Source of the DNA: Macrotrachela quadricornifera
Lineage: Eukaryota; Rotifera; Eurotatoria; Philodinida; Philodinidae
DNA: 64,000 nt
Assembly (NCBI GenBank): GCA_022393335.1
Contig: JAJEKB010020696.1
Span: 72,472-136,471 of the forward strand
Direction of reading: 5' to 3'
Below, one piece after another: positions 37,417 to 47,184 of the stretch. The translations under genes were made by a program, and so were the position numbers. The stretch's first letter is position 1; each line of letters starts with the position of its first letter. The notes under the pieces were generated by a model that was not told the origin of the DNA, made no database searches, and worked only from the letters and a program-made list of their open reading frames with translations.

Positions 37417-38188
37417 TTTTGTTTAACAATTAATACTGTTGGGGAAGATGTATAGTTCTTTTCCAATGTGAATATCAAATCTATAGAACAATCAGAAATG
37501 TCTTCCCACGTCTAGGACGTAGGTTGACCAATATGTTACTATAGACAGATATCACACGTAAAAGATTCTATTGACTCTGGATGTGGTAATATAATAATAA
37601 CAATATAACTAGTAACGATACTACTAACTTTAACAAAAACAACCGAAACAGTACTTACCAGGATAATAACAATAACAATAATTTATCTGAATAATAATAG
37701 GAAACTAATAATGAAAATAATCTAGCCAATTCAAGTAGAAGCAGGTAGATGAAAAAGATCAATTACTGGAAAATCGGAAGTAGTTAAATCTGGCTTGGTA
37801 ACCTAGAACATGAAAATTCGATACAATAAATATTTTAGAAATATTTCTAACAAGTTTTAGATCGTCTTTTTGTTTTTAGAACGCAGAATAACAAGCAAGA
37901 AAAGTATTCTAACATCTTTGTTGAATTCATATTTCGTATATATGTTGAAAACGTTTTCAAATTGTATCTTATCATAGTTTTGTTTCTTTTGATTGAATTA
38001 AATGTAAATCTTTTGAACGATTTTTAAAGTAATTTATTTTACGAAACGAAAACAATGAGGAAACTTTAACAAAAAAAAAAAAGACGACGTATGTATAACA
38101 TGTCGTCAATCAACTAGAGAGAACGAGAAGAAACACACAATTCTTCTATATATCAAGAAAAGAAAAAAACATTTTATATCACTAATTG
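37417..38188. other. 5' flank of the Penelope-like element
   Basis: AT-rich and without a recognised ORF. I looked for a second (5') hammerhead for this element and did not see one, so the copy may be 5'-truncated. Confidence 0.4.
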
Positions 38189-38358
38189 TTTTTATTAACA
38201 AAATCTTGATAACAATTTTCATTAAAGATATCAATTCCAAGTTGTTTTTCAGCAAAATCTTGATCATGTTGATTGTTGAAGACTATTCGAAGAATTGTTT
38301 TATGAACAGGTGGAATTCGACAATAATTAATGTGAAGAGAATCAAGATATTTTTTGAG
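38189..38358 (-). pseudogene. C-terminal gene fragment cut at the Athena junction
   Basis: A minus-strand frame of 57 codons, LKKYLDSLHINYCRIPPVHK onward, ends in TAG at 38189. It is open right up to the GAGGGTAA boundary of the flanking pLTR at 38361, where it loses any N-terminal part. No family recognised. It looks like a protein end attached to, or captured by, the retroelement. Confidence 0.5.
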
Positions 38359-38360
38359 GG

Positions 38361-38560
38361 TAACTAATTATTAAACAGATCAACTTGTATATCGAAGAAT
38401 ACAAATCAATCTGCTAATCTCAACTTTTACTTTTCAGTAATCGATTGTTAGTCGAGATCTTGATCGAATAAGTGTGCTTATCTCGTAGAATAAATGTAGA
38501 ATTTTGCTTTGCCGACGCGTTTCGTGTTCTTTATTTCAAAACACTCTTCAGGACTACGCA
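38361..38560 (-). repeat. Athena pLTR, 3' copy
   Basis: Shares ACTAATTATTAAACAGATCA and the following approximately 170 bp with the copy at 42691, differing at only a few positions. Its outer boundary reads GAGGGTAA (minus strand TTACCCTC), a C-rich end. It contains the ribozyme at 38511-38554. Confidence 0.9.
38511..38554 (-). ncRNA. Hammerhead ribozyme (Athena 3' pLTR)
   Basis: Minus strand: core CUGAAGA (fits CUGANGA), stem II GUGUU/AACAC, GAAA, minimal stem III ACGCGU and cleavage-site C, with stem I GUC/GGC (one G-U pair). The stem II sequence differs from the 42.8-kb copy yet still pairs. Confidence 0.8.
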
Positions 38561-38717
38561 AATTTTATAAAAACTTCTAAGCACACACAAGAAAGGAGAA
38601 AATATAACTAAAGAAAGACAAATACCAATAACTACTGGATTAAGAAATGCATGAAAGTAGAAATAAAAATGATCTCAACGGCTCATTGACTGGGGGCAGC
38701 TGAATATAAAGATTAAT

Positions 38718-40565
38718 TTATGAACGGGTGTTTATTAAGCGACGTTGTAGGCTGCCTGCATTACGAATACCAACGACTGGAACAATTTCATGGATCGGAG
38801 ATTCTCCAAAATATTTATTCCAAAGTTCATGGAATCTTTTTGGGAATGATCTCATATTTGAACAGTAGGTAAAATGTACGAACATTGTTGTTCTATAATC
38901 AATGGGTACTTTGTCTTTTGAACCCGTCTGAATAATCTGGTGTCGTAATGTTTTATAATTGTTCATCGTAAGGGGTTGGTCGATATGAAATTTTTGTAAT
39001 ACACAACTAAATTGTTGGTTAATAAATCGAATGGGATATTTATTCAGTAATAGAGCCATCCGTAACTTCTCGCGTTCATTAAGATATGCTGGAAAGGTAG
39101 AGCAATATCTAATCGCACGAAGTAACATAGTAAATGCGATGTTCCTTTTCGTATGTAGAGGATGGACACTATTAAATGGCAAATAATAAGGCTCATATGA
39201 TGGCTTGTGAAAAACAGCTGTCACAAGCTGTCCATCTCTATTTTCCATATGTAAATCTAAGAAGTTAACATTGAAACCAATGGAAGTGGAGAGTTGAATA
39301 TTCTCATCGAATGCATTCCAACGATCGACTTGTTTTTGTAAATGTCGAATTGGCCAGTTGATGATGATGAATAAATCATCAATGTAGCGAAAATACAAAC
39401 CGTAACTATTATGAATTTGCTTCACTATGTCTCGTTCGAAGAAGAACATATAACAATTAGCCATAGTAAGCGTTAGAGGCGAACCCATTGCTCCACCTCT
39501 GTTCTGATGATAATATTGGCCGTCGTATTTAAAATAATTTTTTCGCATTACAAATCTGGCTAAACGAATAATAACTTCGGCTTTTAATCCTTGAATTTGC
39601 TTGAGGTTTAAGAGATCTAGCATTTTCTTCAAGGAGAGAACTCCTTCGACTTGAGGAATCATCGTATAAAGATTTGCAATGTCAATTGTACATAATAAGA
39701 TTTCTTTTGTAAAGTGATTATGACCGGACCATTCTAATACTTTTTTCAATATTTCAAAGCCTGACTTGACAGTTGTCGCCGAGGCCATTTGATTAAATAG
39801 TGGTCGCAGTAGATCATCAAGAAATTTGGAGATCTTGATTGTGGGATGTTTCAAGCCAGAGATAATGGGCCGAACTGGAGTATCGACTTTATGTGTTTTA
39901 GGAAGATAATAGAGATGTGCTAATTCCACTTCATCTCTTTTAATGCACAATTGTTCGTATTGTTTCTGTGTAATCCATTTTGCTAATCTTAATTCTAATA
40001 GATACTTATTGGTACGAGTAATCAGATCTGGCAATGGATCATTCGTACCCAAACATTGATAGGCATTGGTTTTATTCATATATTCTGTTGACTTAGTTTG
40101 ATAATCTTCAAGTTTACCAATATGAAATACTTTGGCTTTGTCAGTCTTGCGTAGGACTGTATTTGTTAAACGAAACTTATGTTTCAAACGTTTGACTAAG
40201 CAACGATAGTTCTTATTCCCTCTTGTTGGAGGATGGGCCACTTGAGGAGGAAGAATATCATGATAATTTTGAAGCATTAGATCTAATTCATCGATAAATT
40301 GTTCGAGTGGACGTCAGGGGCTTACTTTATGCTCGTAAAATCGATTCTCGATCTTTCTTTGAAGTGTAGCCAACTCTGTTATACGTCGACGCGAAGCCGT
40401 TGCTGGATCATTAAATACAAAAACGAGGACCTAGTTGAAGTAATTGAAATTCGTCCTCGTTTACTCTTATTTGTGGTAATGCTTCATTGATCATATTCGG
40501 GCCGAGAATTACATGTCCATTGGGTAACAATCTCGAGCCGAGACGGTGGTTCCTTGCAGATTTTC
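38718..40565 (-). pseudogene. Athena reverse transcriptase
   Basis: The main ORF (ATG 40277 to 38718, 519 residues) contains LPKTHKVDTPVRPIISG, TIDIANLYTMIP (motif A, D199), GGAMGSPLT (B'), RYIDDLF (motif C, 298-301) and FNVNFLDL. The frame continues upstream through RPLEQFIDELDL to a TGA at 40314-40316, then through NDPATASRRRITELAT to a one-base frame change at an A run (40419-40423), and on through GHVILGPNMINEALPQI to overlap the ORF1 end in the -1 frame. The N-terminal LQLGPRF matches the Penelope-type start. The catalytic core is intact, but two defects affect the N-terminal part. No endonuclease domain is attached. Confidence 0.85.
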
Positions 40566-40568
40566 CAT

Positions 40569-42593
40569 CTAGCCCTCGGCTCGTTTGACCTCTAAAAAAT
40601 AACAGGCTTGTTCAGCTTCTAGATCCAGTCGTTTTATGGCTAATTTATAGTAATGATTGAAAGCTGCAAAACTTCTTTCTTCATCATCAATCAAGTCTGG
40701 ATCAGGTTGCCTATCATCTTCGGTGATGTTAAGATTATGAGTTGCCCGCGGTCGATGATTGTCAATAATCTGATCAATATCATTTTTAATCGTATTTAAT
40801 TCACGACCGACTAATTCGAAATAGTAATCAATTGCTTTCTTATACGCATCATTTGTAATTTGACGCATATTATCATAGATACTTTGTAGATCACTTTTTT
40901 CAAACATTTTTTCATCGATTTTAAATGAGAAATCATTTTTGGTAATAAACTTTGGAAGTAAATTGTATTGAATCCGTTTCTGTGCCATGTAATGATTCTT
41001 ATTCTTGGTTGCATAGATTTTCATCTTAGGTTTAAGAATTAATTCCAAGTTTTTATGCTGATAAGTGGCGACCTGCTTGAAATCATCGAATGCCTTATCT
41101 TCTTCTATTTCGGTTTTGGCTAATTGAATTCGCATATTGCACGCCTTCTCCACATGTTGTAGATGATCTTTAATATACGTTTCGATTAATTTTTCGAATT
41201 GGTCAAGATCAAATGAAAGACGTGGAACTGACGTTGTAGCCCTGCTCGAAGTAAAAGAAGAAGACGACGACAATGATGATGACGGCATTGTGGTTGTCAT
41301 TGGATTATCAGTATTAGGAACATGTTTTCTACGGATACATATCTGTGTCCAATGTTCACTCAGACGAATCTGTAGGTCAGAAATTAAAGTCCGTGTTTGG
41401 AACATCTGGGATTGTAAACGATCTATTTTCTTCTTGATAAAGGGCACAATTACATTGTGATCATGTTTTGTTACTTTTCGAATCACTTCCATTGTCCAAT
41501 ATTTATTTTCTATACCTAATTTTAAGTACGTATCACATACTTTCAGTTCATATTCAGCTCGCTTCTTCTCATCATATAATGGAGCGGAATTAATCATAAA
41601 TTCAGCAATTGCATCACGAGATCTATTGTCTTCTAATAGATCAATAAAATCCTTAGGAACGTTGCTATTATCTTTGAAATAGGATAAAATCAGATTGGGA
41701 CTAAGATAAGAACGTTTCTTTGCTTTCTTTGTCTTATTATTAGTTTGAACAGCTTCAGTATCAATATGATTATCATCATTGTTCATCTCTTGTTCTTCTG
41801 TTGCAAGAACAGCAAATCGATTCCTAGTTTCATTTTGACGATATGGCTGTTGTTGTTGTTGCTGATTGCGACGTTCACGACGTCGATATGATGATGTTGT
41901 TGTTGTAGTAATAGTAGCAGCGGCTGTTTGAGCTTGTTGTTGTTGTTGCTGATTTCCTTGAACGACAAAAGGTTGTGTCATATTCTGATTTGTGGCCAAA
42001 AATTGTTGCCGTTGTGGCTGAGCATTTATCGGAATCGCATTCGAAGTATTTGTCGACGGTGGTGGAGTCTAAGAACAAAAATCACCCATTGTAAGTTGTC
42101 TTGGTTGACGATTGCACCGACTATTCCGATAGGAACCACGACGGTAGCGATTGTAGTTGTAATGATATTGTTGTTGTGGTGGAGGTCGTTGCCGTTGTTG
42201 TGGTCGATAATTAGAATTATAATAGGTTTGTTGATAAGAATAACGACTATTATCATAATATGGAGAACGAGAACGTGATCGATAACTAGGCTGTTGATTT
42301 CTCCTATGATTGTAATTATAATTCGATCGATAATTCCCATACGGATAGTTATTCAGTTGATTAGCTCCATGACTATAATTGTTATATAGTCCATTGGCCT
42401 GAGGATTAACATTACTGAAACCATTGTCCCTGTCATTCATATTATTATGAAAACGATTCCCTTCGTTGTTTCTACTATTAAAGTCATTGGCCCCCAAAAC
42501 ATCACAACCACACCGATGACATTGATGAGGTCCTTGTGATTGTGGTTGTGGTGTTTGTTGATTGTTCGAGCGAGGATAAGTGATTGTCGACAT
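40569..42593 (-). pseudogene. Athena ORF1, low-complexity and coiled-coil protein with one TAG
   Basis: ATG 42593. The first 174 residues are rich in Asn, Tyr, Arg, Gln and Ser, with a CxxC-like HQCHRCGCD near the N-terminus. TAG at 42069-42071 follows, and the same frame then runs on to 40569. The second part has a poly-Gln tract, an Arg-rich region, and long charged helices likely to form coiled coils (FYLEVKRAEG at the end). It is presumably a structural RNA-binding partner of the RT, as inferred for Athena/Terminon ORFs. The start of the RT overlaps it in the -1 frame. TAG could be a C-to-T change of CAG. Confidence 0.75.
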
Positions 42594-42690
42594 ACGAATC
42601 GTTCAGATAAGTTGAGATATATAAAGATACGGATCAAAGTAATAGAATTGAACAATAATTTGATTCCGAATATATTATAATAATATTAAG

Positions 42691-42890
42691 AGTAACTAAT
42701 TATTAAACAGATCAACTTGTATATCGAAGGATACAAATCAATCTGCTAATCTCAACTTTTACTTCTCAGTAATCGATTGTTAGTCGAGATCTTGATCGAA
42801 TAAGTGTGCTTATCTCGTAGAATAAATGTAGAATTTTGCTTTGCCGACGCGTTTCGTCCCTTTTTCAAAAAGGTGACTCTTCAGGGCTTG
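42691..42890 (-). repeat. Athena pLTR, 5' copy
   Basis: Direct repeat of the 38361-38560 segment. ORF1 begins about 100 bp downstream on the minus strand. The outer edge reads AAGAGTAACTAATT where the 3' copy has GAGGGTAACTAATT. Confidence 0.9.
42843..42887 (-). ncRNA. Hammerhead ribozyme (Athena 5' pLTR)
   Basis: Minus strand: stem I GCC/GGC, core CUGAAGA, stem II GUC(A)CC/GG(G)AC extended by UUUUU/AAAAA, GAAA, stem III ACGCGU, cleavage-site C. All core bases are present. Confidence 0.85.
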
Positions 42891-43029
42891 GTGAGAATAT
42901 ATCTGAAACAAAAGAAAGAAAGGAAGGTTTACTTGTAGCTCAAGTAAAAATAAGTGGGAAACAACAACAATCGAGAAAAAGAGAAAAGAGAGATCCGTTA
43001 GTTTATCGAAGCCGTTATCATTTAAGAAT

Positions 43030-43200
43030 GGTGCGTTTCAGCTTTAACTGATATAATTTTGGTATCAATTGAGTTTCGAAAATGTCGAGTATTATGCATA
43101 ACATAACTACGGACATGTTCTTCTAATTGATTAGTAGAATCACGAACGTCATCCTTTGAGAATGTTGCATTCGCTTCAACTAGAGAAGACGAATCCACTG
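43030..43200 (-). pseudogene. ORF1-like C-terminal fragment
   Basis: The minus strand encodes SKDDVRDSTNQLEEHVRSYV and then HFRNSIDTKI, parallel to the end of the ORF1 paralogue at 44436 (HDSINQLEDYVYDYI, HFRKSIDKKI). It lies directly 5' of the Athena 5' pLTR and is a relic of an earlier unit. Confidence 0.6.
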
Positions 43201-43784
43201 AGGATACTCAGTCCTGCGTAAGCCGAGCGGAAAAAGAAACTAACGTTCGAATTTGAACCTCTATTCTTCTATCACCGAGTGTAGCGGGTGACTCTTCAAT
43301 GTTTCTACTAGAAGTAGAAGTCATCGTACAGAGTAAAATAGGACTTCTCGATTGGATCGATAGTGTCCAAAAGGATATCGAATATAAGCAAATATATCGC
43401 ATATATATAGGACCCTTCTTAGCAGAAATTGCATCGTAGACTTTCGCCTGTTTATTAGAAGGAGTGTCTACTATGCAATTTCTGCCTACTCATCAGCTAT
43501 ATATGTACATAAGCATGTGTTTATTTATAATGTTATTCGTTGTCGGAGATTATCGTTCTATTCGAAAAGTGTTCTGTTGAGCTCGGTGGAAGAGGAGTTA
43601 ATAGCTACATCGTGGTCTTAACTTCGTTTTCCACTCGGACAACAGAAGATTTCGCTCAGTTAATTACTACTACGTCCTCTAACGTCTCCTCCTTTAAAAA
43701 CTTGTTTTTCGTCGAAAAAAAGGATGTTTTAAAGAATTATGTGCAGACGTCGCTTAAGATCCCTACTTTAATATTCGCTTGAGG

Positions 43785-43990
43785 GATTGGAAAACAGATT
43801 AATCTATCCTTTAACGAAAAGACAAGTCAATCTGCTGGATCTCAACCTTTGCTTATCAGCAATCGATTGTTTTGTCAAATATGAATTAATAGTTTCGAAT
43901 TAAGTGTTTTAAGAGTAAAAATGCAGAGTTTATGATTTTGCCGACGCGTTTCGTATCTTTGATAAGATAGTACTCTTCAGGGCTAGGATA
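43785..43990 (-). repeat. pLTR of a second Athena subfamily
   Basis: GGAAAACAGATTAATCTATC and the following 60 bp are nearly identical to 46740-46820. It carries the ribozyme at 43940-43983. It is diverged from the pLTRs of the 38-42 kb unit but shares CAATCTGCTgGATCTCAAC and GACGCGTTTCGT. Confidence 0.75.
43940..43983 (-). ncRNA. Hammerhead ribozyme
   Basis: Minus strand: stem I GCC/GGC, core CUGAAGA, stem II GUA..UAC with an inner UCUU/AAGA helix, GAAA, stem III ACGCGU and cleavage-site C. Confidence 0.75.
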
Positions 43991-44097
43991 TATATATATA
44001 TCTAAAATAGAAAAGCAAAGGTATTATTGACTTTTGATGAACCTAGAAAAAACAATGATAGTTTTTGAGAGAAAGAGAGAATCAACATGCATTGAAA

Positions 44098-44303
44098 AAG
44101 TTGAATAACAGATTAACTCGTATATCTAAGATACAAATCAGTCTGTTGATCTCAAATCTTGTTTTTCAGTAATCGATCTTTTAATGCCAAATAATATATA
44201 TATGTATGTATGTTTAATAGATGTCCAATAAGAAATAAAGGCAGAATTTGCTTCACCGACGCGTTTCGTACCTTAATAAAGGTTACTCTTCAGGGCTTGC
44301 AAT
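44098..44303 (-). repeat. pLTR, third subfamily
   Basis: AACAGATTAACTCGTATATC opens a repeat aligned to the other pLTRs (AAATCAGTCTG, GATCTCAAATCTTG, TCAGTAATCGAT). It contains the ribozyme at 44255-44296 and lies downstream of the ORF1 paralogue. Confidence 0.7.
44255..44296 (-). ncRNA. Hammerhead ribozyme
   Basis: Minus strand: stem I GCC/GGU (one wobble), core CUGAAGA, stem II GUA(A)CCUU/AAGGUAC with a UAUU loop, GAAA, stem III ACGCGU, cleavage-site C. Confidence 0.8.
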
Positions 44304-44435
44304 GAGAATATATCTGAAATAGAAAGAAAAAAAATGATGATTTACTTGTAGCTTGATTAAAATATAAGTAAGAAAGAAAAAAGAAAAGAAATAGAGAAAA
44401 AGATAAGCCAGTTAGTTAATCAGATCTTGTAATAT

Positions 44436-45192
44436 TCAATAATGACGCGCTTGAGCTTTAGCTAATCTAATTTTCTTATCAATCGATTTTCGAAAATGAT
44501 GAATGCAACCCATAATATAATCATAGACATAATCTTCTAGTTGATTAATTGAATCATGAACGTTATCGTGTGAGAATGCCACTTCTGTGGTACTTATTCC
44601 AGATAATTCAAATAAATCTTTGGCTGTATCTTCAACACAACAACGGTTTTTATGAATTTCGAATGTTGTATGGCACTGATCGCGATTATCGATGATAAAA
44701 CTAATCTTATTATCCAAGTCACATATTTTCTCTTGTATAAATGAGTAGATTGAAGAACTTCTTTTGTCCAATAATCATATTCTTGACCCAATTTTAAATA
44801 TGCTTTCCAAAGTTCTAATTCATAATCAGCTCAAATCAATTTATCAAAAATTGTAGCCATTGATGTAACATAAGCATATGTAGCATAATCTTGAATAAGA
44901 AAAATTCCATTTGTTGATGAATCATCAAACCATTTTAATACTTCATTTCCTTTAAGATAATCACGATTCTCATGACCAACATAATCCAATGATTGTTGTA
45001 ATGGTGGTCGTTCATTATGATAACAAGAGTCATTTGTTTGACGATTATTGAAGTTATTATTCTGTTGAGGAAAATTTTGATTCGATCGATGCCGACAATG
45101 AGGTTGATGAATGTTTCCTTGACTATAATTTCCACCTGCATAGGATTGTGTTGTTGATCGATTGTTGATGATTGAACTATGTTGTGTTGATG
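44436..45192 (-). pseudogene. Athena ORF1 paralogue, broken
   Basis: The minus strand reads a Gln/Asn-rich start (TTQSYAGGNYSQGNIHQP), then YELELWKAYLKLGQEYDYWT, which parallels YELKVCDTYLKLGIENKYWT of the ORF1 at 40569-42593. TGA at 44831-44833 (consistent with CGA) and a frame change near 44745 break it. The rest (111 residues to 44436) continues in another frame and is predicted to be helical. Confidence 0.7.
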
Positions 45193-45248
45193 GGATGATT
45201 TAAAAAGATAATAATCTTCGATGCTTGAGAAATTTCTGTATATATCTA

Positions 45249-45809
45249 CTTAGGGTATACCAAAAGTTCGTGTCACGACGTTTATAATTTTATAAAACAG
45301 TGAGTATTGAATATTTTATTATAGGAGTATATAGTATAATGTCTCATCTATAATAATCTATAGAGAAGCTCTATCTTGGATTCAGTTCTGACGTTCTGCT
45401 AGATAAAAGATATAGAACTTATAATCAAGAAAAGATCCTGACAATAAAAAAACGGAATACGAAAAGGAAGAAATATTTGTAGTTTTTTTAATCAAATGTT
45501 CAAAATACTATTGAAATGGAATATTCTAGAGCATGAAATCATTAAATGTGCCGAGAGTAAATGACCAATAAAAAATATGGACAATTCCAGGATCTTTCTG
45601 AACATTGTATAAGAAATAGTAATGTATCAACTTGGTCGCTAAATTATAATCTTACTTTAGTAGAATGTTAGATGTGAATCCAAGATAGAGATTGTCTATA
45701 GATTGTTAAAGATGAGACGTTATACTATATACCTTTATAATAAAATATTCAATATTTAATGTTTTATAAAATTATAAACGTCGTGACTCGAACTTTTGGT
45801 ATACCCTAA
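45249..45809. mobile_element. 561-bp palindromic MITE
   Basis: Ends CTTAGGGTATACCAAAAGTT and the reverse complement are flanked by TA (45247-45248, 45810-45811). Similarity between the arms extends about 170 bp inward (CACGACGTTTATAATTTTAT). No ORF. Tc1/mariner-type by its TA duplication. Confidence 0.8.
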
Positions 45810-45962
45810 GTACAAATAAAAAAAGAGACATTTACTACACTAATCTAATGAAGATCATTCTATAGTCCTGAATGTTTTACTAACAAAATAAGAAAAATCA
45901 ATGACAAGAAAGGAAGAATCAAATAGTTTTTTTAAAATGTTTAATGATACCCTATGCACCGT

Positions 45963-46670
45963 TCAGTTAGATGTATTGTCCTTGGTTGGTGTTTTTGGCA
46001 TTGTTCCAGTTGATGTCATGCTTGGTGTTGTTGACATTGTCCCAGTTGATTTCATTGTTGGTATGATCGCCATTGTACCCTCTGATACCATTACTTCTGA
46101 TGATGCTATGGTTGGTGTTTTCGGCATTGTACCAATTGATTTCATTGTTGGTGTTTTAGGCATTGTTCCTGTTGATATCATTGTTGTTTTTGTAGATGTA
46201 CATAAATCGGCAATCTCATCTTGCTCTGCTACAATTGTATCAATTAAGTCATGGATTGTTAATGATGCTTGTTGAGTTGTTTGGCCTATAGAAATAGAAT
46301 TAATCGATTTTTCTTCTATTTAAAGAAAATTTACTTTGTGGTTGAGACAAAATGATTTGATTCTGTTCAACATTGGTATGAGTCTCCTAAATTATAATAA
46401 ATAAAATATTATTAACTAAAATCTTGTAATAAATAGAAAATAATTACATTAATAAATGCCATATTCAAAGAATTAACTGTTGAAGCACTTGATGGTGTAT
46501 TTTCGTTGTCATTAGCACCTACGAATGAAGAATCGAGTTTTCTTTTAATCTTCTTTTCAATATCTACCTAGAACTTGATTTCGAGACTCTGATAATTGAG
46601 AAACTTCTCGTTCATTGAATAATCGTTCGATTTCGTCCACTTCAGACGAAGTAAATGATCTTTGAGCCAT
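45963..46670 (-). CDS. Small multi-exon gene with 12-residue Thr/Pro repeats
   Basis: ATG at 46670 begins MAQRSFTSSEVDEIERLFNE. Introns at 46447-46387 (61 bp) and 46334-46286 (49 bp) join the exons in frame. The last exon has an acidic helix (LIDTIVAEQDEIADL) and about five copies of a unit like TGTMPKTPTMKS. A one-base frame change near 46568 in exon 1 must be explained (sequencing error or mutation). It lies co-oriented between retroelement units, so it may be an accessory ORF or a captured host gene. No family recognised. Confidence 0.5.
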
Positions 46671-46737
46671 TGATCCTTTTTTTGTTTCGTTTAGATAATT
46701 ACAGAAGCTTGAGATATGTTTATATCTAGAATAGATT

Positions 46738-46945
46738 AATTGGAAAACAGATTAATCTATCCTTTAACGAAAAGACAAATCAATCTGCTGGATCTCAACC
46801 TTTACTTTTCAGCAATCGATATTTTCTCGAAATAAACTGTAAATCAAATGTGCTCTTCAAATAAATAATTAGAGATAAATGCAGAGTTTAGCTTTGTCGA
46901 CGCGTTTCATACCTTTAAAAAAGTAGTACTTTTCAAGGCTTGAAG
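46738..46945 (-). repeat. pLTR downstream of the dead RT
   Basis: Matches the 43785 pLTR closely over its first 80 bp. It stands about 240 bp past the RT-like stop codon at 47185 in the same orientation and so looks like that unit's 3' repeat. Its ribozyme is decayed. Confidence 0.75.
46896..46939 (-). ncRNA. Decayed hammerhead ribozyme
   Basis: GAAACGCGUC and stem II GUAC/GUAU remain, but the core reads UUGAAAA in place of CUGANGA (C3 and G8 changed). It is not expected to cleave. Confidence 0.65.
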
Positions 46946-47184
46946 AGAATTTATCTGGAATAAAAGAAAGAATGTTTAATATCATGTATAAAACTGGAAG
47001 AAAACTTGCAAGAATATGAATCTATAGAAAATGATGTTAGAAAATGATACCACACATATATAGAAAGGAATACATAGTGCACATCATAGTAGCTATTAAT
47101 GAAGCTTGAATACAAATATACCAATGGAAGATTCCTAAATAAGCACATTTAAGTATTAGAAGACAGAATTCAGTTCACTCACGC

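Larger units (their letters stand above)
38361..42890 (-). mobile_element. Athena-like retroelement unit with flanking pLTRs
   Basis: Two direct repeats of about 200 bp (38361-38560 and 42691-42890) are almost identical up to the ribozyme stem II. They bracket ORF1 (42593-40569) and an RT (about 40570-38718), all in minus orientation. Each repeat carries a hammerhead ribozyme. The RT lacks an attached endonuclease, as in bdelloid Athena elements. No target-site duplication was seen, consistent with end attachment. Confidence 0.85.

Noticed and set aside
41783..42655. Overlapping ORFs on both strands around ORF1
   Set aside because: They reflect low-complexity repeats (CAA, AAT and similar) read in other frames of ORF1.
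45901..46275. Plus-strand ORF with repeated VGVFGIVPVDFI units
   Set aside because: It is the antisense shadow of the spliced minus-strand Thr/Pro-repeat gene.
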